Shown here in pieces: positions 9,701-16,696 of a DNA stretch of 17,527 nucleotides. The notes under the pieces were generated by a model. That model saw only the letters and a list, made by a program, of their open reading frames with translations, made no database searches and was not told the DNA's origin. Source of the stretch: JANMEX01 sp031423755 (GTDB lineage Bacteria > Pseudomonadota > Alphaproteobacteria > Rhizobiales > Rhizobiaceae); the NCBI GenBank assembly GCA_031423755.1, contig JANPGC010000176.1:1-17527 (forward strand), given 5' to 3'. The translations under genes were made by a program, and so were the position numbers. Numbering within the stretch: the first letter of the stretch is position 1; each line of letters opens with the position of its first letter.

Positions 9701-10144
9701 GTTCTGGAAGCTGTTGCTGCCGGTAAAGTTTGAGAACCCGTTGTCCAGATCAAGGATCTGGCGGTTGCCGACACCCATGGACGTTGAGTTCAAGCCGAGG
9801 TTCACATTGACGCCAATGGTGATGGTGGCGCTGGTTTCAAACGCGCGCTTTTCAACATTGATGATCGGGATGATGACAAGATCAAGCCGCTCATAATCTG
9901 CGACACGGGCGATGTCGAAGTTGGCGCCGCCGTTCAGCGCGTCATTGCCGCGCTGGATCAGCAGAATGTCGTCGCCATTGCCGCCGTTCAGCGTGTCGGA
10001 CTCTGAACCGTTGCCGCCGCCAAGCTTGTTGTTGAGGCTGTTGCCGTTGAGCGTGTCAACACCGCCCTCACCCCAGATGAACAGGTCGTCGGCGTCAGCG
10101 GTCAAAGTGTTTGCATTGTTGTCGCCAACCAGATGGACTGACAT
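6707..10144 (-). CDS. Large RTX calcium-binding protein made almost wholly of repeats
   Basis: This is a complete protein of 1145 residues from the chosen ATG at 10144, which has GGGAGAG at 10149-10155, the same ribosome heptamer as the 3844-6612 gene. A longer frame starts at 10216, but its 24 extra residues lack an evident ribosome site and do not look like RTX. The protein begins with RTX motifs, then residues ~75-185 form a non-RTX insert. From ~187 to ~865 run many GGxGxDxLxG repeats. They are broken by six beta-rich blocks of the DTADYSDK type, several followed by NGVAEDTLxNIENL. Two extended ~86-residue units (~865-1035) precede the secretion block ending FADFVVV. I see no enzyme motif and no cysteine. 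It is probably a secreted surface or matrix protein stiffened by calcium. It lies 108 bases downstream of the LuxR-type regulator gene, on the same strand. Confidence 0.94.
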   Translation of the reverse strand: MSVHLVGDNNANTLTADADDLFIWGEGGVDTLNGNSLNNKLGGGNGSESDTLNGGNGDDILLIQRGNDALNGGANFDIARVADYERLDLVIIPIINVEKRAFETSATITIGVNVNLGLNSTSMGVGNRQILDLDNGFSNFTGSNSFQNISANSIITDRGNMTVSSIEQYELTAFADNFFGNEQDDTILGLGGNDFIEGGGGADVIDGGAQTDTVSYQRSNVAVSVILDAALNSTGLQSFGHAEGDRLISIENVVGSAFDDFILGTQTANDLHGQSGADFLSGLGGDDRVFGGDGADTLNGQQGADSLQGGNENDVLNGGSGADVINGGSGTDTASFAGLAGAVTATLFSGGGFTPRATEHVGATTATAIVSVGGVLSIDTLTSIENLIGTSFNDSLTGSDGGNNRLEGRNGDDLISGLGGDDDLFGGANNDTLNGGAGLDDLFGEDGIDTLNGGQDADNLLGGAGADTLNGDAGNDVLRGGDGADILNGGTEIDTAEYVDKTLAVSITLNSGGTGTAFVNGVAEDTLAGIENLTGGSGSDTLVGNQAANVLMGGNGNDTLRGGLGFDTLDGGANTDTADYSDRTQQVALELNGATGTNATVNGLTEDFVVNIENIIGGSDADILFGDANGNRIDGNGGADKISGGGGADTLNGGLENDGISGGDQIDTISGDAGNDRLFGDGDNDVINGGADNDLLNGGLGSDTLDGGSGADTADYFEKSQSVIVVLNGATPVSVFVNGVAEDTLLNIENLTGGSAADTFIGDGFDNVLKGGFGIDVLDGQGGNDTADFSDKGAAVAAVLNGGATVTVTVGGIAEDTLANIENLIGGLGADILTGDALANILSGNDNNDILNGGLDTAADTLIGGLGSDTYIIGSSNDAVIEALGEGAADRVQARVSYALGTGADIEFLETVNPVSTAAINLTGNELAQTIIGNTGANVLIGGGDTDTLSGLGGNDNYGVDSASDIVIEALGGGADRIFTSVNYTLAAGQEIEILSTNNNAGTAAIILTGNAFGNSLIGNAGANLLLGGSGNDTLTGLNGADTFLFNTALNAATNHDTITDFVVADDTIRLENAIFTLLAATGTLAAGLFKDLSLAAQDVDDVIVYDRATGDLIFDTNGLAIGGETLFADVTNGTALTFADFVVV

Positions 10145-10212
10145 TGTACTCTCCCGATATTCTGAAAAATCAATTGAATCAGAGACAAGACGCCCAAGTT
10201 CGCCGCTTGTCA

Positions 10213-10228
10213 TCATCGGAACCGATGA
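10213..10228. promoter_or_regulatory. Perfect 7+2+7 inverted repeat between regulator and RTX gene
   Basis: The arms are TCATCGG and CCGATGA around AA. On the minus strand it lies after the regulator stop at 10253 and 69-84 bases before the RTX ATG at 10144. There is no T-run, so it is unlikely to be a standard intrinsic terminator. It could be an operator or a weak RNA hairpin. It overlaps the rejected longer start of the RTX gene. A separate 8-base palindrome, CCTTAAGG, is at 10245-10252. Confidence 0.3.
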
Positions 10229-10252
10229 GATGGTAAAATTTCTTCCTTAAGG

Positions 10253-11374
10253 TCAATATCGGGCGGCGCTGCGATGCACCTTTGCAATCAGCGCGGCAAA
10301 GCTCTTTGCGCCTGTCTTGCCGTAAATGTGCTTCATATGCGTTCTGGCCGTGGCTTCGGCGATGGCCAGCATTCCGGCCGCGTCGATGACGGATTCAGCC
10401 TTCACAGCCGCTTCAAGCAGCCGTGCTTCTGCGGCGGTGAGCGCGTAGCTGTCGCTGAACATTTGCGTTTCGATTTCGGACCGCTCTTCCGGATCGACAA
10501 TGTGCAGAAACGCCACCGCTTTTGGCAGGCCAAAGCTGCGCTGCCCGGGCTTCAGCCCAAGCGGAGGCTGCACCTGAATATAGAGTGGCGCGAGTCCGTT
10601 GCCTCGCGAAATCGTGAAGCCATACTCGCGTGTTTCATCATTGCTGGCAGCTTCAAATTCCCGCAGCACCGCATCCATCCGGCCAGCCACATCACGGTTG
10701 CCTGCCACTAGGCGCAGATGTTCGCGTGTCAGATGCCCGGACAGCAACGTCTTCTCGCCGCTCTTGTTGGCGTAAAGAATGACCCGGTTTTCTCCCAGAA
10801 TGATCAAACCCTTGCCGACTTGGTCAAGCGCCTCGTTCACCCATTCCGCGCCGTCCTCGGCTGCCTGAAGGCGCATCCAGATATTGAAGGCGCGCACAAG
10901 ATGGGCGACGTAGGGCTTGATGATCTGCAGCTCTTCGGCCGTGTAAATGCCGCGATTCAAATCACGTGGCATGGACAAGAGCACAAACTCGCCGCGCCGC
11001 CGCGCAAGGGCTATGCCGAGATTGTCGGCGTATCCGGCGGGCCTTTGCCAGTCGTTGTAGAACGAGCTTGAGAGGAAATACTTCTCGTCAACAGCGCCTG
11101 AACCGCAGGTCACGTAGCCCAGCGGCATGGCCGAGAGGCAATTCATCACCGGGTTCTTGTGGACATATTCTGATACATATTTCGCTTCCGTCTGCGCGTC
11201 GACGTCAATGCGCACCAAGACCTTGGCCCCGGTCGGCGCAATCGAGTGTTTGACAATGCCGAGACATTTGGCGTCCAAAAGCCCCATCACAGGGCGAAGC
11301 GCATCTTCCCATTCGACTTCGCCAGTGGCGCAGCCGTAAATCTTGTGAATGATTGCGTCGTCAACTTTTGTCAT
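10253..11374 (-). CDS. LuxR-type HTH transcription regulator with PAS-like sensor region
   Basis: This is a 373-residue cytoplasmic protein. The C-terminal ~60 residues (311-370) match a LuxR-type helix-turn-helix: LTAAEARLLEA opens it, the recognition helix region reads ATARTHMKHIYGKTGAKS, and it closes with ALIAKV. The family binds DNA as a dimer. Residues ~180-290 look like a PAS fold (GLIILGENRVILYANKSGEK). Residues ~5-175 form another sensor-like region with YVHKNPVM. There is no receiver domain, so it is not a classical response regulator, and I cannot say it binds an acyl-homoserine lactone. The upstream bases lack a clear Shine-Dalgarno, so the start at 11374 is less certain. It is set apart from the protease gene upstream by a terminator and followed 108 bases later by an RTX gene on the same strand, so it may control the locus (inference). 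Confidence 0.92.
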   Translation of the reverse strand: MTKVDDAIIHKIYGCATGEVEWEDALRPVMGLLDAKCLGIVKHSIAPTGAKVLVRIDVDAQTEAKYVSEYVHKNPVMNCLSAMPLGYVTCGSGAVDEKYFLSSSFYNDWQRPAGYADNLGIALARRRGEFVLLSMPRDLNRGIYTAEELQIIKPYVAHLVRAFNIWMRLQAAEDGAEWVNEALDQVGKGLIILGENRVILYANKSGEKTLLSGHLTREHLRLVAGNRDVAGRMDAVLREFEAASNDETREYGFTISRGNGLAPLYIQVQPPLGLKPGQRSFGLPKAVAFLHIVDPEERSEIETQMFSDSYALTAAEARLLEAAVKAESVIDAAGMLAIAEATARTHMKHIYGKTGAKSFAALIAKVHRSAARY

Positions 11375-11578
11375 ATGCTTGCAGCATTCCGGACCGGAAC
11401 TGAAACCGCTCGCGCTTTCCGGCGATCTGCAGGTTTGCTCTCGCTGCAGGACGAGTCAACCCGGAACTGCCGAGAAGCATCTCGCAACAATTTCGCGCTC
11501 ACATGGGCGAACGGTCGGGTAGCCACGAAGGCAGCGTCGGCCCGCAGACAAGCGGGGGACAGCTTGGAGGGCCGAATG

Positions 11579-11608
11579 AAAAAAGCCAGGTCTGATCCCG
11601 GCTTTTTT
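11579..11608 (-). terminator. Intrinsic terminator after the second metalloprotease gene
   Basis: Twelve-base arms (11579-11590 and 11597-11608) enclose a 6-base loop. Read on minus, the GC core GCCGGG pairs with CCTGGC through one G-U pair and is followed directly by six T. It begins 30 bases after the protease stop codon. The symmetric A/T flanks could let it work in both directions, but no plus-strand gene ends here. The rest of 11375-11638 shows nothing else I can support. Confidence 0.88.
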
Positions 11609-11638
11609 GATTTTTCTAAACTCCACTTTGCAGGAATT

Positions 11639-12380
11639 TCAAACCACCACGAAATCCGCAAACGTCAGTGCCGTTCCGTTGGCCACATCGGCAAACAGCG
11701 TCTGGCCGCCTGCGGTCAATCCGTTTGTGTCGTAGAACAGATCGCCGGTGGCGCGGTTGTAGACGATGATGTCATTGGCATCCTGCGCGGCGAGCGACAG
11801 ATCCTTGAACGAGGCGGACGCCAGCGTTCCGGCGATGGTCAGCAGCGTGAACACCGCGTTCTCGAGCTGGATTGTGTCAGCCGGCACGTTGAAATCAGTG
11901 ATCGTGTCATGGTTGGTGGCAGCGTTCAGCGCCGTGTTGAACAGGAAGAAATCAGCACCGTTCAATCCCGTCAGCGTGTCATTGCCAAGGCCGCCGTTCA
12001 GCGTGTTGCCAGCGGCGTTGCCGATGATGGAGTTGTTGAACGCGTTGCCCGTCAGGTTGATCAGCGTCGCCCCGGCATTGTTGTTGGTCGACAGCGTTTC
12101 GATTTCCTGGCCCGCCCCAAGCGTATACGTCGCAGACGCGTAGACACGGTCAATGCCGCCGCCGACCGCTTCGTTCACAACGTCGGTCGCACTGTCGACC
12201 GCATAGGAATCATTGCCGTTGAGGCCGGTCATCGTGTCCACGCCACCGCCGCCGGACAGCACGTTCGCCCCGGCATTGCCGATGATGGTGTTGTTGAACG
12301 CGTTGCCGGTCAGGCTGATCGCCCCGCCGCCCGCATTGTTGGTGGTCGAGAGCGTCTCGATTTCCTGGCCCGCGCCCAGC
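11639..12380 (-). repeat. 3' copy of a ~742-base near-identical duplication
   Basis: It aligns without gaps to 14343-15084 at a constant offset of 2704. By hand count there are about 48 mismatches in 742 bases (~93.5% identity). It covers the secretion block and most of the two extended RTX units. Similarity drops sharply upstream of 12380 in this same alignment. A looser version of the 3'-most ~300 bases also occurs at 3844, 6707 and 17330. Confidence 0.9.
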
Positions 12381-13735
12381 GTATAGGTCGCGGACGCATA
12401 GACACGGTCAACGCCGCCGCCGACCGCCTCGATGACCGTGTCGAGCGCGTTGTCAACGAAGAAATAATCGTTGCCCAGCCCTCCTTCCAGTCTGTTCGTC
12501 GCAGCGTTGCCGAGCAAAATGTCGTTGCCCGATCCGCCAATCGCATTTTCGATGATTGAATTGCGGGCTATTGTCACATTGCCCTTAAGCCCGCCTATGT
12601 TGGAGTATTTCTCCGCATTCAGGTCTATCCGCTGGCTTTGCGCGAAACCCGAATAGTCGAGCGTGTCGTTTCCGCCATTGTCAACAATGGTGTAGGCCAC
12701 ATCATTGTAGACGCTGGCGTCGAAAATATCATTGCCTGCCGTCGAATTGAACCCGTAGACCGTGTTTCCAACGCGCGTCGAGGTCGACACGCCGTAAAGC
12801 GTCTGCATCGCGAGTATGTCCGCAACCATCGGAGTCATGACGAAGGCGCGCGAAACATTTATGAACGTGTTTTGCTGCTGGTCAAAATAGGACATGACGG
12901 TGGTTTGCCAGCAGTCATTGAGATACTGGTTGTCGGTGCCATACGTTGCGTTGCCGTTATAGTTGCCGCCGTGCCCCAACCCCAAGGCATGGCCGATCTC
13001 ATGGACGTAGGTCTGGAAGCCGTAGCTGTTGATGGTGTTGCCTTGGTCAATCAGCCATTGCGTGCTGACATTGACCGTGGCCGATGTAATAATCCCATTG
13101 GCAAAAACGTCATTTTCGAACGCGTCGGGCTGATTGTCATCCAGAGTGATCTGGGCTGCTCCAGCCACCTCATTGAAAATGATGCCTGTCGCGTCACGCC
13201 AAACGGCGAACGCCGCCCGAGCCAAAGCTTGACCGTCCGCCGCCAGGCCCGTCAAGTTATAGGTCAGCGTGCCTCCCGGCGCCACATTCCAGTGGCGCGG
13301 CGTTTCGTTATTGAAGGCGGAAAATCCGGAAATCAGCTGGGTGGCGATGCGGTCATTCGTGTAGGCGACTGCCGTGTCGTTGATTGTCAGCGCATAATTG
13401 CCCGTGCCGGTGCCGTTTGCGCCTGACTGCACGTCCAGATAATAAACGCCGGTCGTGGTCGCCGTGAAAGTCAGCAACGAATAGAGGCTGGCGTTAGCGC
13501 CGCCAGCGTCGTCGTTCACGGCAAGCTGGACCCCGGCGCTGTTTCTGAGCGTCAACAACGTGTCCGTATTTGACGGTATCGCAGCGCTGCCGTCGACTTC
13601 AATCCGGTAAGTGCGGCCAGCGACAAGATTGACCCGGACCCAGTCTGAGTCATTGAGAACCTCGATATCGCTGTTCAGCACTCCGCCAATCAAGAGATTG
13701 GTTACAGTTCCCACTCCGCCAATTATGTCAACCAT
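11639..13735 (-). CDS. Serralysin-like RTX metalloprotease (M10B type), second copy
   Basis: A 698-residue secreted zinc protease. The ATG at 13735 has AAGGGGG (13743-13749) 7 bases upstream. Residues ~22-120 look like a pre-peptidase C-terminal (PPC) type beta domain (DSDWVRVNLVAGRTYRIEVDG). The catalytic domain is ~125-330, with the zinc motif HEIGHALGLGH at 245-255 (ligands H245, H249, H255; catalytic E246). A Met-turn MSY lies at 281-283, whose tyrosine matches the extra ligand of serralysins. Linker and RTX repeats follow, with two 86-residue units (422-593) and a secretion block ending FADFVVV. There is no signal peptide and no obvious propeptide. One odd cysteine, C275, lies six residues before the Met-turn. 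The gene follows the small exported protein gene by 48 bases and ends at a terminator. Its substrate is unknown. Confidence 0.95.
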   Translation of the reverse strand: MVDIIGGVGTVTNLLIGGVLNSDIEVLNDSDWVRVNLVAGRTYRIEVDGSAAIPSNTDTLLTLRNSAGVQLAVNDDAGGANASLYSLLTFTATTTGVYYLDVQSGANGTGTGNYALTINDTAVAYTNDRIATQLISGFSAFNNETPRHWNVAPGGTLTYNLTGLAADGQALARAAFAVWRDATGIIFNEVAGAAQITLDDNQPDAFENDVFANGIITSATVNVSTQWLIDQGNTINSYGFQTYVHEIGHALGLGHGGNYNGNATYGTDNQYLNDCWQTTVMSYFDQQQNTFINVSRAFVMTPMVADILAMQTLYGVSTSTRVGNTVYGFNSTAGNDIFDASVYNDVAYTIVDNGGNDTLDYSGFAQSQRIDLNAEKYSNIGGLKGNVTIARNSIIENAIGGSGNDILLGNAATNRLEGGLGNDYFFVDNALDTVIEAVGGGVDRVYASATYTLGAGQEIETLSTTNNAGGGAISLTGNAFNNTIIGNAGANVLSGGGGVDTMTGLNGNDSYAVDSATDVVNEAVGGGIDRVYASATYTLGAGQEIETLSTNNNAGATLINLTGNAFNNSIIGNAAGNTLNGGLGNDTLTGLNGADFFLFNTALNAATNHDTITDFNVPADTIQLENAVFTLLTIAGTLASASFKDLSLAAQDANDIIVYNRATGDLFYDTNGLTAGGQTLFADVANGTALTFADFVVV
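11957..12472 (-). repeat. Two tandem 258-base repeats encoding 86-residue RTX units
   Basis: Residues 422-507 and 508-593 of the 698-residue protease are two copies of the extended RTX unit. They share DRVYASATYTLGAGQEIETL, LSTxNNAG and IGNA segments. The two units differ from each other more than each differs from its counterpart in the 14343-16523 gene. Confidence 0.88.
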
Positions 13736-13783
13736 TTCAATTCCCCCTTCAGCTTGTGTTACGAAACCCCTGCGGTCTATTCG

Positions 13784-14323
13784 TCAAATTTCTGTGTCCG
13801 CCGACGGCCGGTCAGCAGGACTTGTTGCCCTCACCGGCCTGTCTTGTCTTGGCATATTTTCAATCAGCGCCTTCACATGGTTCGCCGCTGCCGCCGCATT
13901 CAGTGATGCGTCGGACATATGCGAACCTATCTCCGTCCCGGACCGGCCTCCGCCCCGCGCCAGTTCCGCAGCGGAGCCAAACATAATCTGCGCTTTTGCC
14001 GAATAAGGTCCAGAAACGTTGACGCGCAGCAGCGCGCCCGTCAGGCCGGGCGCAGTATCTGCAGGCCTTAGTCCTTCAAAGGTTGAGACATTGACGTTTG
14101 AGCCAAATTTTCCGGCAAGCGCGGTGGCGGCCCCAGTGCAGACCATGCCTGCGTATTTTGCGGCGATATCCGTGTCGGTCCCACTGCTCGCGCAGACCAG
14201 AAATTTTGGCATCACCGCCGTTGGGCTTCCTGACATTGCGTCCGCCGCGCTGAAACAGGCCGCTGAAATGGCGGCTCCAAGCCAGCATCGCAAAACCATA
14301 TTCGTTGTCAACCCCTTCTGCAT
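13784..14323 (-). CDS. Small exported two-cysteine protein, unknown function
   Basis: 179 residues from the ATG at 14323, or 171 from the ATG at 14299. GAAGGGG at 14312-14318 would suit the second start, though with a long 12-base spacing. The N-terminus is a Sec-type signal peptide with a hydrophobic core (WLGAAISAACFSAADA), so the mature protein should be periplasmic or outside. Two cysteines remain after it, C44 and C62, separated by exactly 17 residues. The 136-residue protein at 16697-17107 has the same spacing and a similar order of features, including an LARGGG / LRGGKE segment, which suggests distant homology. It lies 19 bases after the upstream protease stop and 48 bases before the next protease start, so all three are probably co-transcribed. 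I do not recognise the family. Its placement suggests a protease inhibitor, chaperone or maturation factor, none proven. Confidence 0.75.
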   Translation of the reverse strand: MQKGLTTNMVLRCWLGAAISAACFSAADAMSGSPTAVMPKFLVCASSGTDTDIAAKYAGMVCTGAATALAGKFGSNVNVSTFEGLRPADTAPGLTGALLRVNVSGPYSAKAQIMFGSAAELARGGGRSGTEIGSHMSDASLNAAAAANHVKALIENMPRQDRPVRATSPADRPSADTEI

Positions 14324-14342
14324 GCTGGCGCAAGCCCCGCCG

Positions 14343-15084
14343 TCAAACCACCACGAAGTCCGCGAATGTCAGCGCCGTTCCGTTGGCGACATCGGCAAAC
14401 AGCGTCTGGCCGCCTGCCGTCAATCCGTTGGTGTCGTAGAACAGATCGCCGGTGGCGCGGTTGTAGACGATGATGTCGTTGGCATCCTGCGCGGCGAGCG
14501 ACAGGTCCTTGAACCAGGCGGACGCCAGCGTTCCGGCGATGGTCAGCAGCGTGAACACCGCGTTCTCGAGCTGGATTGTGTCCGTCGGCACGTTGAAATC
14601 AGTGATCGTGTCATGGTTGGTGGCAGCGTTCAGCGCCGTGTTGAACAGGAATTTGTCCGCCCCGTTCAGACAGGTCAGCGTGTCATTGCCGAGGCCGCCG
14701 TTGATTGTGTTGCCGGCGGCGTTGCCGATGATGGTGTTGTTGAACGCGTTGCCCGTCAGGTTGATCAGCGTGACACCTGCATTGCTGTTGGTCGAGAGCG
14801 TCTCGATTTCCTGGCCCGCGCCCAGCGTATAGGTCGCGGACGCATAGACACGGTCAACGCCGCCGCCGACCGCCTCGTTCACAACGTCGGTCGCACTGTC
14901 AACCGCATAGGAATCATTGCCGTTGAGGCCGGTCATCGTGTCCACGCCACCGCCGCCGGACAGAACGTTGGCCCCGGCATTGCCGATAATGGTGTTGTTG
15001 AACGCGTTGCCGGTCAGGCTGATCGCCCCGCCGCCCGCATTGTTGGTGGTAGACAGCGTCTCGATTTCCTGGCCCGCGCCCAGC
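14343..15084 (-). repeat. 5' copy of a ~742-base near-identical duplication
   Basis: This is the partner of 11639-12380, with no gaps. Most mismatches cluster around the RTX segment at 14650-14830, which leaves long stretches of near identity elsewhere, such as the terminal ~300 bases. The break at 15084 lies inside a coding repeat, not at a gene boundary. Confidence 0.9.
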
Positions 15085-16523
15085 ACGTAATTGACCGAGG
15101 CATAGACCCGGTCCGCCCCGCCTCCGACGGCTTCAATCACCTGATCAGACACATTGTCGACGAAAAAGGAGTCGCCGCCGCCAAAGCCCGTCATGGTGTC
15201 GGCCCCGGCTCTGCCATCGATCACGTTGGCGCTCGAATTTCCGAGGATCGTGTCGCCCGCCGTGCCGCCAATCGCTTTTTCAATGACGGTGCCTCGGGAA
15301 ATGCTCAGATTGGAAATGCCGCCGAGCACGTTTGAAAACGTCTCCTGTCCAAGATTGATCGTGTTGGCAACGGCAGAACCGGACATGTCGATAGTATCAG
15401 AGCCGCCGTCATCATGAACCATCATGAACATGTCGGAGCCAATCGCCGTCGCGCTGTCGAGCACCGTGTTGCCAGTGTTCGAATTGAAACCGTATGTCGT
15501 ATTCCCAGTCCGCGTATTTGTTGAGCCGCCATACAGCCGGTCCATGGCGATTGCATCCGCGATTGCCGGCGTCAGCATGAAGCGGAAGTCGGCATTGACG
15601 AACGTGTTCGGCCCGGGGAACTCGTCACCTACCGCGTTCATATACGACATAATCGACCACATTACCGAGTCATTGAGGTAATTGTTGTCGACGCCATAGG
15701 TGGCACTGCCATTGTAGTTGCCGCCGTGGCCGAGGCCGAGGGCGTGGCCGATCTCGTGGATGTAGGTTTCAAAGGAATAGCTGTCGAAACTGGTGCCGAA
15801 TTGCGTCAGCCAGCCTGTGGTGAGCATGACCGTTGATGAGATTATCTGGTTTCCTGTGTTGGTCCAGTTGGCATAGGCGGTTGTGCCGGCGTCGCTGTCG
15901 TCAAAGGTGATTTCCGCAGCACCGGCGGTTGTTACGAATGCAATCCCGGTGACATCGGTCCATGCCTGCAAGGCTGCCAGGGCAAGCGTCTGTCCCTCGG
16001 CGGTGAGCGCCGTGACATTGACGGTCAATGAACCGTCGCCACCGACCACGAACGCCACGCCGCGGGCGGTTTGCTCATTGAAATTGTTGATCAGCTGCCA
16101 GGCGATTTCGTCTTGCGTGAAAACCATGCCGGCCGGATTCTGCACGACTGAGGTAAGCATGAAATCGCCGGTGACGCTGTTGTTGAAAGCGCCGACATCC
16201 AGATAAAACGCGCCAGTGGACGTCGCGGTGAAAACGATACGGGAATCCTGCCCGCTCGTTGTATTGCCTACGGGACCCCAAAGCGCTGTACCTGAATCGT
16301 CATTGAAGAATATCTCGGTCCCGGCAGAATCGCGCAGCGACAGCGTCGGGTCTGTGAGATCCGTCAGGCCATAGCCGTGCAGGCGGAACTCATATGTGGT
16401 TCCGGCGACGAGATTAACACGGTACCAGTCATGGTCACCAAGCGTATCCAGCGTGCCATAAATTGTTGTTCCAATCGGTGACACAGCAGTCGTCAAAGTT
16501 GATGCTAAAACGGTATCCGGCAT
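14343..16523 (-). CDS. Serralysin-like RTX metalloprotease (M10B type), first copy
   Basis: A 726-residue secreted zinc protease. The ATG at 16523 has GGGAGG at 16529-16534, 5 bases upstream. Residues ~18-125 are a PPC-like beta domain (GDHDWYRVNLVAGTTYEFRL). The catalytic domain is ~130-340, with HEIGHALGLGH at 256-266 (zinc ligands H256, H260, H266; catalytic E257) and the Met-turn MSY at 292-294. The spacing from last histidine to methionine is 26 residues, as in the other copy. RTX motifs, two 86-residue units (450-621) and the secretion block ending FADFVVV follow. There is no signal peptide or propeptide. One repeat has cysteine (C618) where its paralog has a calcium-loop glycine. The catalytic half is roughly half identical by eye to the other protease, whereas the last ~265 residues are nearly identical. 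Confidence 0.95.
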   Translation of the reverse strand: MPDTVLASTLTTAVSPIGTTIYGTLDTLGDHDWYRVNLVAGTTYEFRLHGYGLTDLTDPTLSLRDSAGTEIFFNDDSGTALWGPVGNTTSGQDSRIVFTATSTGAFYLDVGAFNNSVTGDFMLTSVVQNPAGMVFTQDEIAWQLINNFNEQTARGVAFVVGGDGSLTVNVTALTAEGQTLALAALQAWTDVTGIAFVTTAGAAEITFDDSDAGTTAYANWTNTGNQIISSTVMLTTGWLTQFGTSFDSYSFETYIHEIGHALGLGHGGNYNGSATYGVDNNYLNDSVMWSIMSYMNAVGDEFPGPNTFVNADFRFMLTPAIADAIAMDRLYGGSTNTRTGNTTYGFNSNTGNTVLDSATAIGSDMFMMVHDDGGSDTIDMSGSAVANTINLGQETFSNVLGGISNLSISRGTVIEKAIGGTAGDTILGNSSANVIDGRAGADTMTGFGGGDSFFVDNVSDQVIEAVGGGADRVYASVNYVLGAGQEIETLSTTNNAGGGAISLTGNAFNNTIIGNAGANVLSGGGGVDTMTGLNGNDSYAVDSATDVVNEAVGGGVDRVYASATYTLGAGQEIETLSTNSNAGVTLINLTGNAFNNTIIGNAAGNTINGGLGNDTLTCLNGADKFLFNTALNAATNHDTITDFNVPTDTIQLENAVFTLLTIAGTLASAWFKDLSLAAQDANDIIVYNRATGDLFYDTNGLTAGGQTLFADVANGTALTFADFVVV
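14661..15176 (-). repeat. Two tandem 258-base repeats encoding 86-residue RTX units
   Basis: Residues 450-535 and 536-621 of the 726-residue protease are two extended RTX units. The first starts GDSFFVDNVSD, a variant not shared with the other protease. The second is almost the same as its counterpart there. Confidence 0.88.
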
Positions 16524-16574
16524 GATGACCTCCCTGCCTGATGAAATTGGCAGCCCGGTTCTCAGGTCTGCCTA

Positions 16575-16601
16575 TTAATACCCCAAGGTAAATTCTCACA
16601 A
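16575..16601 (-). promoter_or_regulatory. Weak promoter candidate upstream of first protease
   Basis: On the minus strand TTGTGA (16596-16601) and TATTAA (16575-16580) are 15 bases apart, 52 bases before the ATG at 16523. This is the most AT-rich part of the 173-base gap between the small exported gene and the protease. The spacing is short for a sigma-70 promoter, so the call is tentative. It would allow the protease, small protein and second protease genes to form one transcript ending at 11579. Confidence 0.25.
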
Positions 16602-16696
16602 TAACAGCGGCGTGACAAGCAATACGGGATTCAGTATGAACACAGCGGGTACTGGTTCAGACGCGTTTTAGTCAAATTCTGTCGTGATGGAATCCC

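Noticed and set aside
10145..10216. Longer N-terminus for the 6707-10144 RTX gene
   Set aside because: The extra 24 residues lack an evident ribosome site and do not look like RTX, whereas the ATG at 10144 has GGGAGAG as in the neighbouring RTX gene.
11639..15084. Long direct repeats as an insertion sequence or composite transposon
   Set aside because: The repeats lie inside coding frames, end without terminal inverted repeats, and no transposase lies between them.
14019..15335. 438-codon open frame on plus strand
   Set aside because: It is antisense to the first protease and the small exported gene. The length comes from codon bias of RTX repeats; it has no ribosome site or domain logic. 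Its similarity to the plus-strand frame at 11246-12559 merely mirrors the duplicated sense DNA and could mislead homology-based gene calling.
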